Below, piece by piece: positions 54,996 to 63,266 of a stretch of DNA of 64,000 bases. The stretch lies in NCBI RefSeq assembly GCF_041200145.1, contig NZ_CP165734.1:868001-932000 (forward strand). Direction: 5' to 3'. A program made the position numbers and the translations under genes. This DNA comes from Bradyrhizobium sp. LLZ17. Its GTDB lineage: Bacteria; Pseudomonadota; Alphaproteobacteria; Rhizobiales; Xanthobacteraceae. The notes below the pieces were generated by a model that saw only the letters and a list, made by a program, of their open reading frames with translations, made no database searches and was not told the DNA's origin. Numbering within the stretch: the first letter of the stretch is position 1; each line of letters begins with the position of its first letter.

Positions 54996-56483
54996 ATGAG
55001 AATGGTGAAGAGCGTTTTGCTCGGCACTGCGGCGGGTCTGATCGCCGTCGGTGGAGCGCAGGCGGCTGATCTTCCGTTGAAGGCCAAGGCCGTCGAATAT
55101 GTGAGGATCTGCTCCCTGTACGGCGCGGGTTTCTACTACATGCCAGGCACCGACACTTGCATCAAGCTCGGCGGCTATGTGCGTGCCGACATGATCCTCG
55201 GCGGCGCAGGCGATTATAGCTTCCAGCAAGGCACGCCCGCAGGCGCGAACAACCGTCTGACCGACTACTATCATTCCCGCGCTCGTATGGACTTTACCGT
55301 CGATACGCGCACGGCGACCGAGTATGGTGTGGTTCGCACTTATGCCGATATGGTCTTCACCTGGGATACTCCGTCGGTCACCGGCAGCACCCCGTCGGCG
55401 TTCGGCACCGGTTCGGCTTCGCTCGGCCTCTACCACGCGTTCATCCAGTTCGCCGGCTTCACCTTCGGCCGCACGGTTTCGTTGTTCGACGCTCCGTGGC
55501 AGAGCTATCCCGCTGGCGGTCCCGATACGCTTCCGGGCGGCAGCAACCACGTGAACGGCGTCAACCAGGTTGCCTACACGGCTGACTTCGGCCAGGGCAT
55601 CACCGGTTCGATCGCGTTGCAGGACGAGACGTCGGCGAATGGTGGCCAGTCGAACCTCTGGAACACCACGTTCGCCACGCCTGCTGCTGCTGGCGCTGCG
55701 TTCGTGACGGGCACCTATGGTGCCAACGATTGGGGCGGCACGCGTACCCCTGACATCATCGGCCAGGTTCGCGTCGATCAGGCCTGGGGTCTGGCCCAGA
55801 TCTCGGCTGTCGCGCATGAGCTCCATGCCGCCTACTACGGCGCGACCGAACCCAGTGGCCATCCCGAGGACAAGTGGGGCTGGGCGGTTCAGGGTGCGTT
55901 GTCGATCAAGAACATCCCGACCGGAGCTGGCGACAGCATCAACTTGCAGGCTGTCTACACGGATGGCGCGACTCGCTACAACTTCCAGAGCTTGTTCCCG
56001 CAGAGCTTCTTCATGTTCGGCGGTAGCGGCACGGCCTACCAGAGCGTCGGTATCGCCGGTCTTGCTGACGGTGTCTTCGGCGTCGGCACCGGCATCGATA
56101 CCGTCAAGACCTGGGGCATGCGCGGTGGCTACACCCACAACTGGAACCCCTACTGGTCGACCAGCATCTACGGTGCGTATGCTCAGTTGAAGTACGGCGA
56201 TGCCGGCAAGGCGATGATTTGCGGCAACTTCGCTGCGATCGCGCTCCCGGGTTCGACTTGTAACCCGGACTTCAACTTCGCAGCCATCGGTGGCAACGTC
56301 GCCTGGACCCCGGTCAAGAACCTGACCTTCACGGGAGACCTGAGCTATTCGCATCTGGATCAGAAGTATTCGGGTACGATCGCGAGCCCGGGCATTGCCG
56401 CCGCCGCCAAGCCGGCAGCTGTCTATGAACTGAAGGACCAGAACTCGGTCACCATGATGCTGCGCGCTCAGCGCAACTTCTAA
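54996..56483 (+). CDS. outer-membrane porin (Porin_2 family)
   Basis: A 495-residue precursor with signal peptide MRMVKSVLLGTAAGLIAVGGAQA. The mature N-terminus has ADLPLKAKAVEYVRICSLYGAGFYYMPGTDTCIKLGGYVRAD, with the two Cys typical of rhizobial porins, followed by alternating beta-strands and a C-terminal Phe (LRAQRNF). It forms a trimeric general diffusion channel. Strong ribosome site, biased codon use and a strong terminator suggest high expression. Confidence 0.93.
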   Translation: MRMVKSVLLGTAAGLIAVGGAQAADLPLKAKAVEYVRICSLYGAGFYYMPGTDTCIKLGGYVRADMILGGAGDYSFQQGTPAGANNRLTDYYHSRARMDFTVDTRTATEYGVVRTYADMVFTWDTPSVTGSTPSAFGTGSASLGLYHAFIQFAGFTFGRTVSLFDAPWQSYPAGGPDTLPGGSNHVNGVNQVAYTADFGQGITGSIALQDETSANGGQSNLWNTTFATPAAAGAAFVTGTYGANDWGGTRTPDIIGQVRVDQAWGLAQISAVAHELHAAYYGATEPSGHPEDKWGWAVQGALSIKNIPTGAGDSINLQAVYTDGATRYNFQSLFPQSFFMFGGSGTAYQSVGIAGLADGVFGVGTGIDTVKTWGMRGGYTHNWNPYWSTSIYGAYAQLKYGDAGKAMICGNFAAIALPGSTCNPDFNFAAIGGNVAWTPVKNLTFTGDLSYSHLDQKYSGTIASPGIAAAAKPAAVYELKDQNSVTMMLRAQRNF

Positions 56484-56510
56484 GATCGAGTCTCGCGGAT
56501 CGATCAGAGA

Positions 56511-56540
56511 ACCCCGGCGGGAAACCGCCGGGGTTTTTTT
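56511..56540 (+). terminator. rho-independent terminator after the porin
   Basis: ACCCCGGCGG (56511-56520), loop GAAA, CCGCCGGGGT (56525-56534), then a run of seven T. Confidence 0.92.
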
Positions 56541-56639
56541 GCGAAGCAAGCGAGCTTTCGAATGGCAGAAGCTTCTACGCAAACAGGAAGACAGCCATGC
56601 GATTCCACCGCCACCAAATTTATTTACTTAGCTGAGTTA

Positions 56640-56740
56640 CTAAGCTATATAGCTCTCAGCCGATTTCGAAAGTCACGGCTCTTGGCTGATGCTAAGCCTC
56701 CAGAAACCTCCGGCGATGCCCCGCCGGAGGTTTTTCATTT
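56640..56740 (+). ncRNA. candidate small RNA between porin and gcrA
   Basis: The gap after the porin terminator contains an AT-rich promoter-like patch. This includes a perfect palindrome AGCTATATAGCT (56643-56654) and CTTAG...CTAAG before it. The patch leads into a second complete terminator (AACCTCCGGCG / CGCCGGAGGTTTTT, 56704-56736) with no frame in between. A short transcript ending near 56740 is plausible. Confidence 0.3.
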
Positions 56741-56760
56741 TGGGACAAGATGACCCGGCC

Positions 56761-57237
56761 TCAGCCGCGCGCGACGCGCGCGCGGGAGTTCGGCCGGTAG
56801 GCGAGGCGGCTGTGGCCGGCGCAATAGGACTGCCCGTCAGGTGCAGCGTTGCCGCAGAAGCAGAAATCTTCGGCACCCGGCGTCGAGATCGGCCAGCGGC
56901 AGCGGTTTTCGCCGAGCTCCAGCAGCGAGCAGCGGTTGGCGTCGTCGATCGGCCGGTCGATCGCGGGCTCGCTGGTTTCGCCGTAGATCGTGGCGAGCAT
57001 TTCGAACTGCAGGCGGGGCACCGCCTTCGCGCGCGCCGGCGGAAAATTCCTGTCCTGAAGCCTGCGCTCGTCGACGGAGCGGCCGCGCGTGAGATTCAAT
57101 CGGGACAGCTTGCCGATCACGGCGTTGCGGCTGACGCCGATATCGGCGGCGATCTCGCGGCAGGACAGGCCGGCCTCGAAATGCTGCTTCAGAAGTTCGA
57201 TGCGTTCGTCGGTCCAGGTCGGTGAAAGAACAGGCAT
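56761..57237 (-). CDS. gcrA: GcrA cell-cycle regulator
   Basis: A 158-residue sigma-70-binding regulator that activates genes at methylated GAnTC sites in alphaproteobacteria. The N-terminus WTDERIELLKQHFEAGLSCREIAADIGVSRNAVIGKLSRL is the GcrA helix-turn-helix. The C-terminus has the Cys-rich CRWPISTPGAEDFCFCGN and YCAGHSRLAY. The length is slightly shorter than in Caulobacter (about 173). Confidence 0.95.
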   Translation of the reverse strand: MPVLSPTWTDERIELLKQHFEAGLSCREIAADIGVSRNAVIGKLSRLNLTRGRSVDERRLQDRNFPPARAKAVPRLQFEMLATIYGETSEPAIDRPIDDANRCSLLELGENRCRWPISTPGAEDFCFCGNAAPDGQSYCAGHSRLAYRPNSRARVARG

Positions 57238-57309
57238 TTGAACGGTCCCAGGTTGCAGATGTCGGCCATCCGCCGCTCGAGATCCGTCCGCTTCACGCTC
57301 GCTGCGCGC

Positions 57310-57507
57310 TCAGGTCCTGCCATTGTCGCAGATCGACAAAAGCCCGTCCTTGATGGCGAGACGGATGCCTTCCTCGATCAAAGTCCGTGCGACGCCGGGA
57401 ACGCTGGTGCCGTGGGTGCCCTGTCTCACCAGTTTTTCCAGATAGGTGATGGTCGAGAGCGCCAAGGTTACGGGAATGCGGTCAGTCTCGGCTTTTTCGG
57501 TGGCCAT
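57310..57507 (-). CDS. small ribbon-helix-helix-like protein
   Basis: A 65-residue protein (VTLALSTITYLEKLVRQGTHG, VARTLIEEGIRLAIKDG). A beta strand followed by two helices suggests a ribbon-helix-helix DNA-binding fold without a toxin partner. It lies 72 bp upstream of gcrA on the same strand. Confidence 0.6.
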   Translation of the reverse strand: MATEKAETDRIPVTLALSTITYLEKLVRQGTHGTSVPGVARTLIEEGIRLAIKDGLLSICDNGRT

Positions 57508-57707
57508 GTCCGAACGCTAGCCTCATACGCGGGTACAGAAAAGTAACGATTAAGACTCTATTTAGGTTCGATAGCGGAAGTCAAATCCCGATCGCGGCTA
57601 TTCTTGAGCTTGTTGGAATCGCTGGAGAAAACGTCCACGACGTCGGGCGCCGCGCCGGTATCCGGTGCGGCGGTGGAGCTGGACGCGGAGAAGGGAGAGG
57701 GGCTGAG

Positions 57708-58649
57708 CTAGCTGTGCACGATGGTCTTTTCGATCATGCAGTGAATGCCCTTGGAGCCGTTCACGGTCTGCGTCACCCGCAAATCGGCGGCGAGACTGCA
57801 CAGCGTGTAGGCGTCCTCGCGCGACAGGTTTCGCCTTTCGCCGAGCAGTACGATCATGTCCCGCAACGCCCGCACCACGCACTGGTCGAGGTCGGGGTCC
57901 ATCGCCATGGTCATGTAGTGGGTCGGCGTTTCACCGCGCGGATAATCGAGCCGCAGATCCTTGCGCAGCGTCAGCCGGAAGCGGCCCTGCAACGCGGTCT
58001 CGATCGCGGTGACGCAGACTTCGCCGTCGCCCTGCACGCCGTGGCCGTCGCCGCAGGAGAACATCGCCCCCGGCACGAACACCGGCAGATACAGCGTCGC
58101 GCCCGCGCCGAGCTCCTTGTTGTCGAGATTGCCGCCCATCGCGCGTGGAATCAGCGAGGTGATGCGGCCCCAGGCCGGCGGCGGCGCCACACCCATCACG
58201 CCGAAGAACGGCTTCAACGGCAGGTCGAGGCCCCACGGCATGCGGCCGACCATCCGCGCCCGGTCCAGCGGGATGTTGAGCAGGCGCGTGTCGGGAAAAT
58301 CGTCGGGCAGGGTGCCGGCAAGCGGCTTGATCAGATTGTAGCCCCAATCCTGCCGGAGCTCGATCTCGAGAATCTCGACCGCGAGCACGTCGCCGGGTTC
58401 GGCGCCATCGATTGCGATCGGGCCGGTGAGGATATGGCCCGGGAGCATCCGTTCGGATTTCGCATGCACCTCGAACAACTCGGGCGGAACGTGAAACCGG
58501 CTGCGGTCCGGCACCACCTCCGGGCCACCGCTGATGGTGTCGATGGTGACCTCGTCGCCGCTCTTGATGGTCAGAACCGGCTTGAGCCTGGCCTCGAAGT
58601 AGCCCCAGTGGCAGGTGTCGGGGCTTGCATGCAGGTGGTGATGGGTCAT
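57708..58649 (-). CDS. acetamidase/formamidase family protein
   Basis: A 313-residue FmdA/AmdA-type amidase that releases ammonia from short amides. Family features are CHWGYFEARLKPVLTIKSGD near the start, HILTGPIAIDGAEPGDVLAVEI, FFGVMGVAPP, and the metal/active-site segment MFSCGDGHGVQGDGEVCVTAIE. ATG 58649 begins MTHHHLHASPD. The substrate is uncertain. Confidence 0.88.
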   Translation of the reverse strand: MTHHHLHASPDTCHWGYFEARLKPVLTIKSGDEVTIDTISGGPEVVPDRSRFHVPPELFEVHAKSERMLPGHILTGPIAIDGAEPGDVLAVEILEIELRQDWGYNLIKPLAGTLPDDFPDTRLLNIPLDRARMVGRMPWGLDLPLKPFFGVMGVAPPPAWGRITSLIPRAMGGNLDNKELGAGATLYLPVFVPGAMFSCGDGHGVQGDGEVCVTAIETALQGRFRLTLRKDLRLDYPRGETPTHYMTMAMDPDLDQCVVRALRDMIVLLGERRNLSREDAYTLCSLAADLRVTQTVNGSKGIHCMIEKTIVHS

Positions 58650-58691
58650 TGGCGGTGTCCGGTCGTTTTCATTGACGGCAGCAGGAGAACT

Positions 58692-58775
58692 TGTCACGGC
58701 CGGGCTTGACCCCGCAATCGATCCTCTTCAAGAAGATTTCCGAAGACGGGCGGGCAGGTCAAGCCCGCATGTCAT
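58692..58775. repeat. palindromic intergenic element
   Basis: TGTCACGGCCGGGCTTGAC (58692 on) and GTCAAGCCCGCATGTCA (end near 58775) are imperfect inverses around a centre with CTTCAAGAAG. It separates the amidase from the ydcF-like gene and may contribute its leader. Confidence 0.55.
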
Positions 58776-58802
58776 AGGCTCGATCATTTCAGCGAGGTTC
58801 TC

Positions 58803-59606
58803 CTGTTCTTCATCCTGTCCAAGACGCTCGGTGCCGCGCTGCTGCCGATCAATCTGCTGGTCGAGCTTGGCCTCGTGTCGCTCATTCTAATGGTGACGCG
58901 CTTTGCGGCGTTGGGTCGCAAGCTCGCCGTGACCACGCTGATCTTGCTGGCCTTGGCCGCGTTTTCTCCGCTTGGCAATCTCCTGCTCTATCCGCTCGAG
59001 TCGCGTTTTCCGCAATGGGATCCGTCGCGCGGTGCGCCGGATGGCATCATCGTGCTCGGCGGCTCCGTCGACACGGACCTGTCGGCGGCGCATCACTCGC
59101 CCGTCGTCCCGCATGCGGCCGATCGCCTGTTTGCACTGGCCGAGCTCGCGCGCCGCTATCCCAATGCGCGCATCGTCTTCACCGGGGGCAACGCGAACCT
59201 GGTTTCGACCGATGCCCGGGAATCCGACTACTCTGCGCCGATCCTCGAAAACCTGGGGGTGCCGAAGGAGCGCCTGGTCCTGGAACGGAATTCGCGCAAC
59301 ACCTACGAGAACGCGATCTTCACCAAACAATTGGTGGCGCCGAAGCCGGGCGAGCGCTGGCTTCTGGTGACTTCGGCGTTCCACATGCCGCGATCGATGG
59401 GAATTTTTCGCAAAGCCGGATTTGACGTCGAGGCCTATCCGGTGGACTGGCGGATGGGCGGACGCGACGAGCTTTTCGCCTTCACCAATATCGGCGCGGA
59501 CGGGCTCGGCCGGACCGACGTCGCCATGCGCGAATGGATCGGCCTTGTGGCCTATCGCCTGATGGGCCGCACCGGCGAGTTGCTTCCCGGACCAGCCAGG
59601 GACTAG
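58803..59606 (+). CDS. YdcF/DUF218 family membrane protein (CTG start proposed)
   Basis: A 267-residue protein of the ElyC/SanA/YdcF family. Two N-terminal membrane helices are followed by a DUF218 domain (DGIIVLGGSVDTD, ARIVFTGGNANLV, RNTYENAIFTKQLV, LVTSAFHMPRSMGIFRKAGF). The first helix reads FFILSKTLGAALLPINLLVEL, but the frame has no ATG, GTG or TTG before GTG 58875. CTG 58803 lies 5 bp after GCGAGG and would give the usual MFFILSKTLG start. From 58875 the first helix would be lost. Confidence 0.72.
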   Translation: MFFILSKTLGAALLPINLLVELGLVSLILMVTRFAALGRKLAVTTLILLALAAFSPLGNLLLYPLESRFPQWDPSRGAPDGIIVLGGSVDTDLSAAHHSPVVPHAADRLFALAELARRYPNARIVFTGGNANLVSTDARESDYSAPILENLGVPKERLVLERNSRNTYENAIFTKQLVAPKPGERWLLVTSAFHMPRSMGIFRKAGFDVEAYPVDWRMGGRDELFAFTNIGADGLGRTDVAMREWIGLVAYRLMGRTGELLPGPARD

Positions 59607-59666
59607 AACCGGAACTGGAAAAACAACAACAGCACCGGCGCGCGATCGCCGGCCCGGAGGAACGCC

Positions 59667-60344
59667 ATGCCGCAACAGAGCGCCGAGACGATCGACCTTG
59701 CCGGCCTCGTCACCGATCTCAACAGCCTGTTGCGGCTGAAGACGACGGTGATCGGCATGAAGCTGTTCGCGCGCGTCGCGGAGATGGAGGCGATCCCGAA
59801 AATCCGGCGGCCGAACGCGGTCCATACCACCGACCAGATCGTCAGTATGGCTTCGCGGCTCGGCTGGACCGTCGGCATCACCGCCGACGATCTCGTAGGC
59901 CACCAGTGCCGCGCCGTGATTGGCCTCGCGCCGCAGGACGAAAAGTGGCTCGCCGGTGAAAACTATGTCGGCGTCTGGCACGGCACGGCGGAGGACGCGC
60001 GCAAGCGCCAGGAGGCGCTGGACGTGGTTCCGTTCGGCCAATACCAGGCGCTGGCGGTGAGCCCGCTTGCGAGCGGCCGGCTCGATCCGCCCGACATCTG
60101 CCTCGTCTATGCCACGCCCGGCCAGATGATCATCCTGATCAACGGGCTGCAATATACCGGCTACAAGAAATTCGAATGGGGCGTCGTCGGCGAGACGGCT
60201 TGCGCGGATTCGTGGGGGCGGGCGCTCAAAACCGGCGAGCCCAGCCTGTCCTTGCCATGCTATGCCGAACGGCGCTATGGCGGCGTGCCGGACGAGGAGA
60301 TGCTGATGGCGCTGAAGCCCCAGCACCTCGCCAAGGCGATCTAA
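59667..60344 (+). CDS. DUF169 family protein, cut by an in-frame stop
   Basis: A 225-residue soluble protein of family DUF169: VTDLNSLLRLKTTVIGMKLFA, then TADDLVGHQCRAVIGL with a Cys, and PFGQYQALAVSPLASGRLDPPD. After TAA (60342-60344) the same frame continues MKALAKNGLRYPIPPYGIQS and ends AGMGVSYAKK at 60449, which looks like the family's normal C-terminus. A single change at 60342 (for example GAA to TAA) explains it. Confidence 0.78.
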   Translation: MPQQSAETIDLAGLVTDLNSLLRLKTTVIGMKLFARVAEMEAIPKIRRPNAVHTTDQIVSMASRLGWTVGITADDLVGHQCRAVIGLAPQDEKWLAGENYVGVWHGTAEDARKRQEALDVVPFGQYQALAVSPLASGRLDPPDICLVYATPGQMIILINGLQYTGYKKFEWGVVGETACADSWGRALKTGEPSLSLPCYAERRYGGVPDEEMLMALKPQHLAKAI

Positions 60345-60458
60345 TGCATGAAGGCACTGGCCAAAAACGGCCTGCGCTATCCGATTCCACCCTATGGTAT
60401 TCAAAGCGATGTCCGTGCCGGCATGGGCGTGAGCTACGCGAAGAAGTAAAGGCCGACC

Positions 60459-61637
60459 ATGAGCTCTGCGAAATTCGACATCGTCGTCTACGGCGCGACC
60501 GGCTTCACCGGCCAGCTCGTCGCCGAATATCTGACGCAGCATTACAAGGGCGACATGGCGCCGAAATGGGCCATGGCAGGCCGGAGCCTCGGCAAGCTCA
60601 AATCGGTCCGCGATGCGATCGGCGCGCCCGGCAATACGCCGCTGATCGTCGCGGATGCGTCAGACGCCGCCTCGCTCAGGGCGATGGCGGAGCAGACCAT
60701 GTCGGTGATCACCACCGTCGGTCCGTATCAGCACTATGGCGAGGAATTGTTAGCTGCCTGCGTCGCCACCGGCACGGACTATTTCGATCTCTGCGGCGAG
60801 CCGATCTGGATGCGGCAGATGATCGACAAGTACGAGGCTGAAGCGAAGGAGAGCGGCGCGCGCATCGTGTTCTCCTGCGGTTTCGATTCCGTGCCGTTCG
60901 AGCTCGGCGCGTTCTTCGTGCAGGAAGAGGCCAAGCGCGTGCTCGGCGCACCGGCCGCGCGCGTGAAAGGCCGTGTGCGCGACATGCGCGGCACGCTCTC
61001 GGGCGGCACCGCGGCGAGCGCGAAGGCGACCTTCGACGCGGTCGCAAAGGACATCAGCCTCATCACCATCCTGAATGATCCGTTCGCGCTGACGCCCGGG
61101 TTCACCGGTCCGAAGCAGCCGAGGGGCAACAGGGCGGCCTTTGAGGAGGATCTGCAATCCTGGGCCGCGCCGTTCATGATGGCGTTGATCAACACGCGCA
61201 ACGTCCACCGCTCCAACATGCTGATGGGTTTCCCCTACGGCCAGGACTTCGTCTACGACGAGATGGTCCTGACCGGTCCCGGCGAAAAGGGCGAGGCCAA
61301 CGCCAAGCGCGTGATGGCGGCGAACGCCGAGAAGACCGGCCCGAGCGCGCCGAAGCCGGGTGAGGGCCCGTCGAAGGAAGAGCGCGAGACCGGCCGCTTC
61401 GACGTGCTCTATGTCGCGATCGCGCCCGACGGCCGTCAGGTTCGCGCCGGCGTCACCGGCGATCGCGATCCCGGCTACGGCTCGACCTCGAAGATGATTT
61501 CAGAATGCGCGATGTGCATGCTGCGCGATGTGACGGACGTCCCGGCCGGCTTCTGGACGCCGGGCGCAGCGATGCAGCACAAACTGATCAAGCGGCTGCA
61601 GGAGCATGCGGGACTGACGTTCGGAGTCGAAGCCTAA
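60459..61637 (+). CDS. saccharopine dehydrogenase-like / trans-acting enoyl reductase family protein, copy 1
   Basis: A 392-residue Rossmann-fold protein. The N-terminus FDIVVYGATGFTGQLVAEYL carries the NAD(P)-binding GxTGxxG. Conserved family segments are MSVITTVGPYQHYGEEL, DYFDLCGEP and SCGFDSVPFELGAFF. Members act as reductases of lipid or amino-acid intermediates; the role here is unknown. It starts 9 bp after the DUF169 frame and is directly followed by a paralogue. Confidence 0.85.
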   Translation: MSSAKFDIVVYGATGFTGQLVAEYLTQHYKGDMAPKWAMAGRSLGKLKSVRDAIGAPGNTPLIVADASDAASLRAMAEQTMSVITTVGPYQHYGEELLAACVATGTDYFDLCGEPIWMRQMIDKYEAEAKESGARIVFSCGFDSVPFELGAFFVQEEAKRVLGAPAARVKGRVRDMRGTLSGGTAASAKATFDAVAKDISLITILNDPFALTPGFTGPKQPRGNRAAFEEDLQSWAAPFMMALINTRNVHRSNMLMGFPYGQDFVYDEMVLTGPGEKGEANAKRVMAANAEKTGPSAPKPGEGPSKEERETGRFDVLYVAIAPDGRQVRAGVTGDRDPGYGSTSKMISECAMCMLRDVTDVPAGFWTPGAAMQHKLIKRLQEHAGLTFGVEA

Positions 61638-63242
61638 GTGAGCTCGGGGCCGCCTTTGTCATCGTCCAAATTCGATATCGTCCTCTACGGTGCAACCGGG
61701 TTCACCGGCCAGCTCGTCGCCGAATATCTTGCTGCGCGATCAGAGGACGACAAGACGTTGACATGGGCGATGGCCGGGCGAAGCAGAGACAAGCTTGCCT
61801 CGGTGCGCGACGCGATAGGCACGGCGGCTGATACGCCGCTCATCCTGGCTGATGTCAGCGATCCCGCGTCGTTGCAGGCGATGGTCGATCAAGCGAAGGT
61901 GGTGGTCACCACTGTCGGTCCGTACCAACTCTACGGCTCCGACCTGCTCGCCGCCTGCGTTGGCTCCGGGACCGACTACATGGATCTCTGCGGCGAGCCG
62001 ATCTGGCTGAAACAGATGATCGACAAGCATGAGACGGCCGCAAAAGCGAGCGGCGCGCGCATCATGTTCTCCTGCGGCTTCGACTCGGTGCCGTTCGAGC
62101 TCGGTACGTTCTTCGTGCAAGAGGAGGCCAGGCGAGTGTTCGGTGCGCCGGCGCCGCGCGTCAAGGGCCGTGTGCGGGACCTCAGCTGGAAGTTTTCCGG
62201 CGGCACTTCGGCAAGCGCAAGGGTCACCTTCGAGGCGGTTGCGCAGGATCTCAGCCTGGTGTCGATCCTTAAAGATCCGTTTGCCTTCACGCCGGGATTC
62301 GAAGGTCCGAAACAGCCGCGCGGCAACAAGCCTGTGTTCGAGGAAGACCTGCAGTCCTGGTCCGCCCCGTTCGCGATGGCGACGGTCAACACCCGCAACG
62401 TCCATCGCTCCAACATGCTGATGGGATTTCCCTATGGCAGGGACTTCGTCTACGACGAGATGGTGCTGACGGGAGCGGGAGACGAAGGGCAGGCCAACGC
62501 CAAGCTTGTCATGGCGGCCAACGGCCAAAAGACCGGTCCCGAAGCGCTGAGGCCTGGCGAGGGGCCGTCAAGGGAGGAGCGCGAAAACGGTCATTACGAT
62601 CTGCTCTATATTGCAGTCGCTCCTGACGGCCGCCAGGTCCGAGCCGGGATCAAGGGAGACCTCGATCCAGGCTACGCGTCGACCGCGAAGATCATCTCCG
62701 AATGCGCGATCTGCCTGTTGCGCGATGTGACGGACGTGCCGGCCGGCTTCTGGACGCCGGGCGCAGCGATGCAGCACAAGCTGATCAAGCGGCTGCAGGA
62801 GCATGCGGGACTGACGTTCGAGGTGGAGAATCTAGCTGCCGGCTTCGCCTCTCCCCGCTTGCGGCAGGGCAATCGCATATGCGTGCACGGTGCAGCGTCA
62901 TCGGCAGTCGGCCCCCTCTCCCGCTTGCGGGAGAGGGTTGGGGGAGAGGGTATGTCCGCGTCGGGATTGTCGAGAATTGCGGAGATTGTCCTGCGTGGTG
63001 AGAGCCCTCACCCGCCGCGCGCGGGACGATGCTTCGCATCGCCCGGGGCGCGTCGGCCTCTCCCGCAAGCGGGAGAGGCCGAGCAAGCCGCGCGGTCCTC
63101 GTGTAATCCATATGCGATTGCCCTGCCACTTGCGGGGAGAGGCCGGATTGGCACAGCAATCCGGGTGAGGGGGAGCCTCAGCGAGTCAAACTCTCAGCGC
63201 TCCCGCCGAGGCAGCCCCTCACCCCAGCCCTCTCCCCCGTAA
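61638..63242 (+). CDS. saccharopine dehydrogenase-like protein, copy 2 with repeat-derived tail
   Basis: This copy begins with GTG immediately after the stop of copy 1. Residues 1-398 match it along the whole length (YGATGFTGQLVAEYLAA, SCGFDSVPFELGTFF, then the shared HKLIKRLQEHAGLTF). The frame then does not stop, but runs about 136 more residues through intergenic repeats, giving phrases such as PLSRLRERVGGEG and SPSPQPSPP. The native end was probably near 62835. The tail is very unlikely to be functional. Confidence 0.83.
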   Translation: MSSGPPLSSSKFDIVLYGATGFTGQLVAEYLAARSEDDKTLTWAMAGRSRDKLASVRDAIGTAADTPLILADVSDPASLQAMVDQAKVVVTTVGPYQLYGSDLLAACVGSGTDYMDLCGEPIWLKQMIDKHETAAKASGARIMFSCGFDSVPFELGTFFVQEEARRVFGAPAPRVKGRVRDLSWKFSGGTSASARVTFEAVAQDLSLVSILKDPFAFTPGFEGPKQPRGNKPVFEEDLQSWSAPFAMATVNTRNVHRSNMLMGFPYGRDFVYDEMVLTGAGDEGQANAKLVMAANGQKTGPEALRPGEGPSREERENGHYDLLYIAVAPDGRQVRAGIKGDLDPGYASTAKIISECAICLLRDVTDVPAGFWTPGAAMQHKLIKRLQEHAGLTFEVENLAAGFASPRLRQGNRICVHGAASSAVGPLSRLRERVGGEGMSASGLSRIAEIVLRGESPHPPRAGRCFASPGARRPLPQAGEAEQAARSSCNPYAIALPLAGRGRIGTAIRVRGSLSESNSQRSRRGSPSPQPSPP

Positions 63243-63266
63243 GAACGGGGAGAGGGAGAGAGGCGG
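62860..63266. repeat. cluster of CTCTCCCGC/GCGGGAGAG-type repeats
   Basis: CCCTCTCCCGCTTGCGGGAGAGGG near 62910-62936, CCTCTCCCGCAAGCGGGAGAGG near 63057-63080 and CTCTCCCCC...GGGGAGAGGG near 63230-63260 are three palindromic copies. ATGCTTCGCAT and two CATATGCG-type motifs lie between them. The block is typical of alphaproteobacterial intergenic repeats. Confidence 0.75.

Noticed and set aside
54927..56582. 551-codon leftward frame opposite the porin
   Set aside because: The porin has a signal peptide, conserved Cys, C-terminal Phe and terminator; the reverse frame is an antisense shadow.
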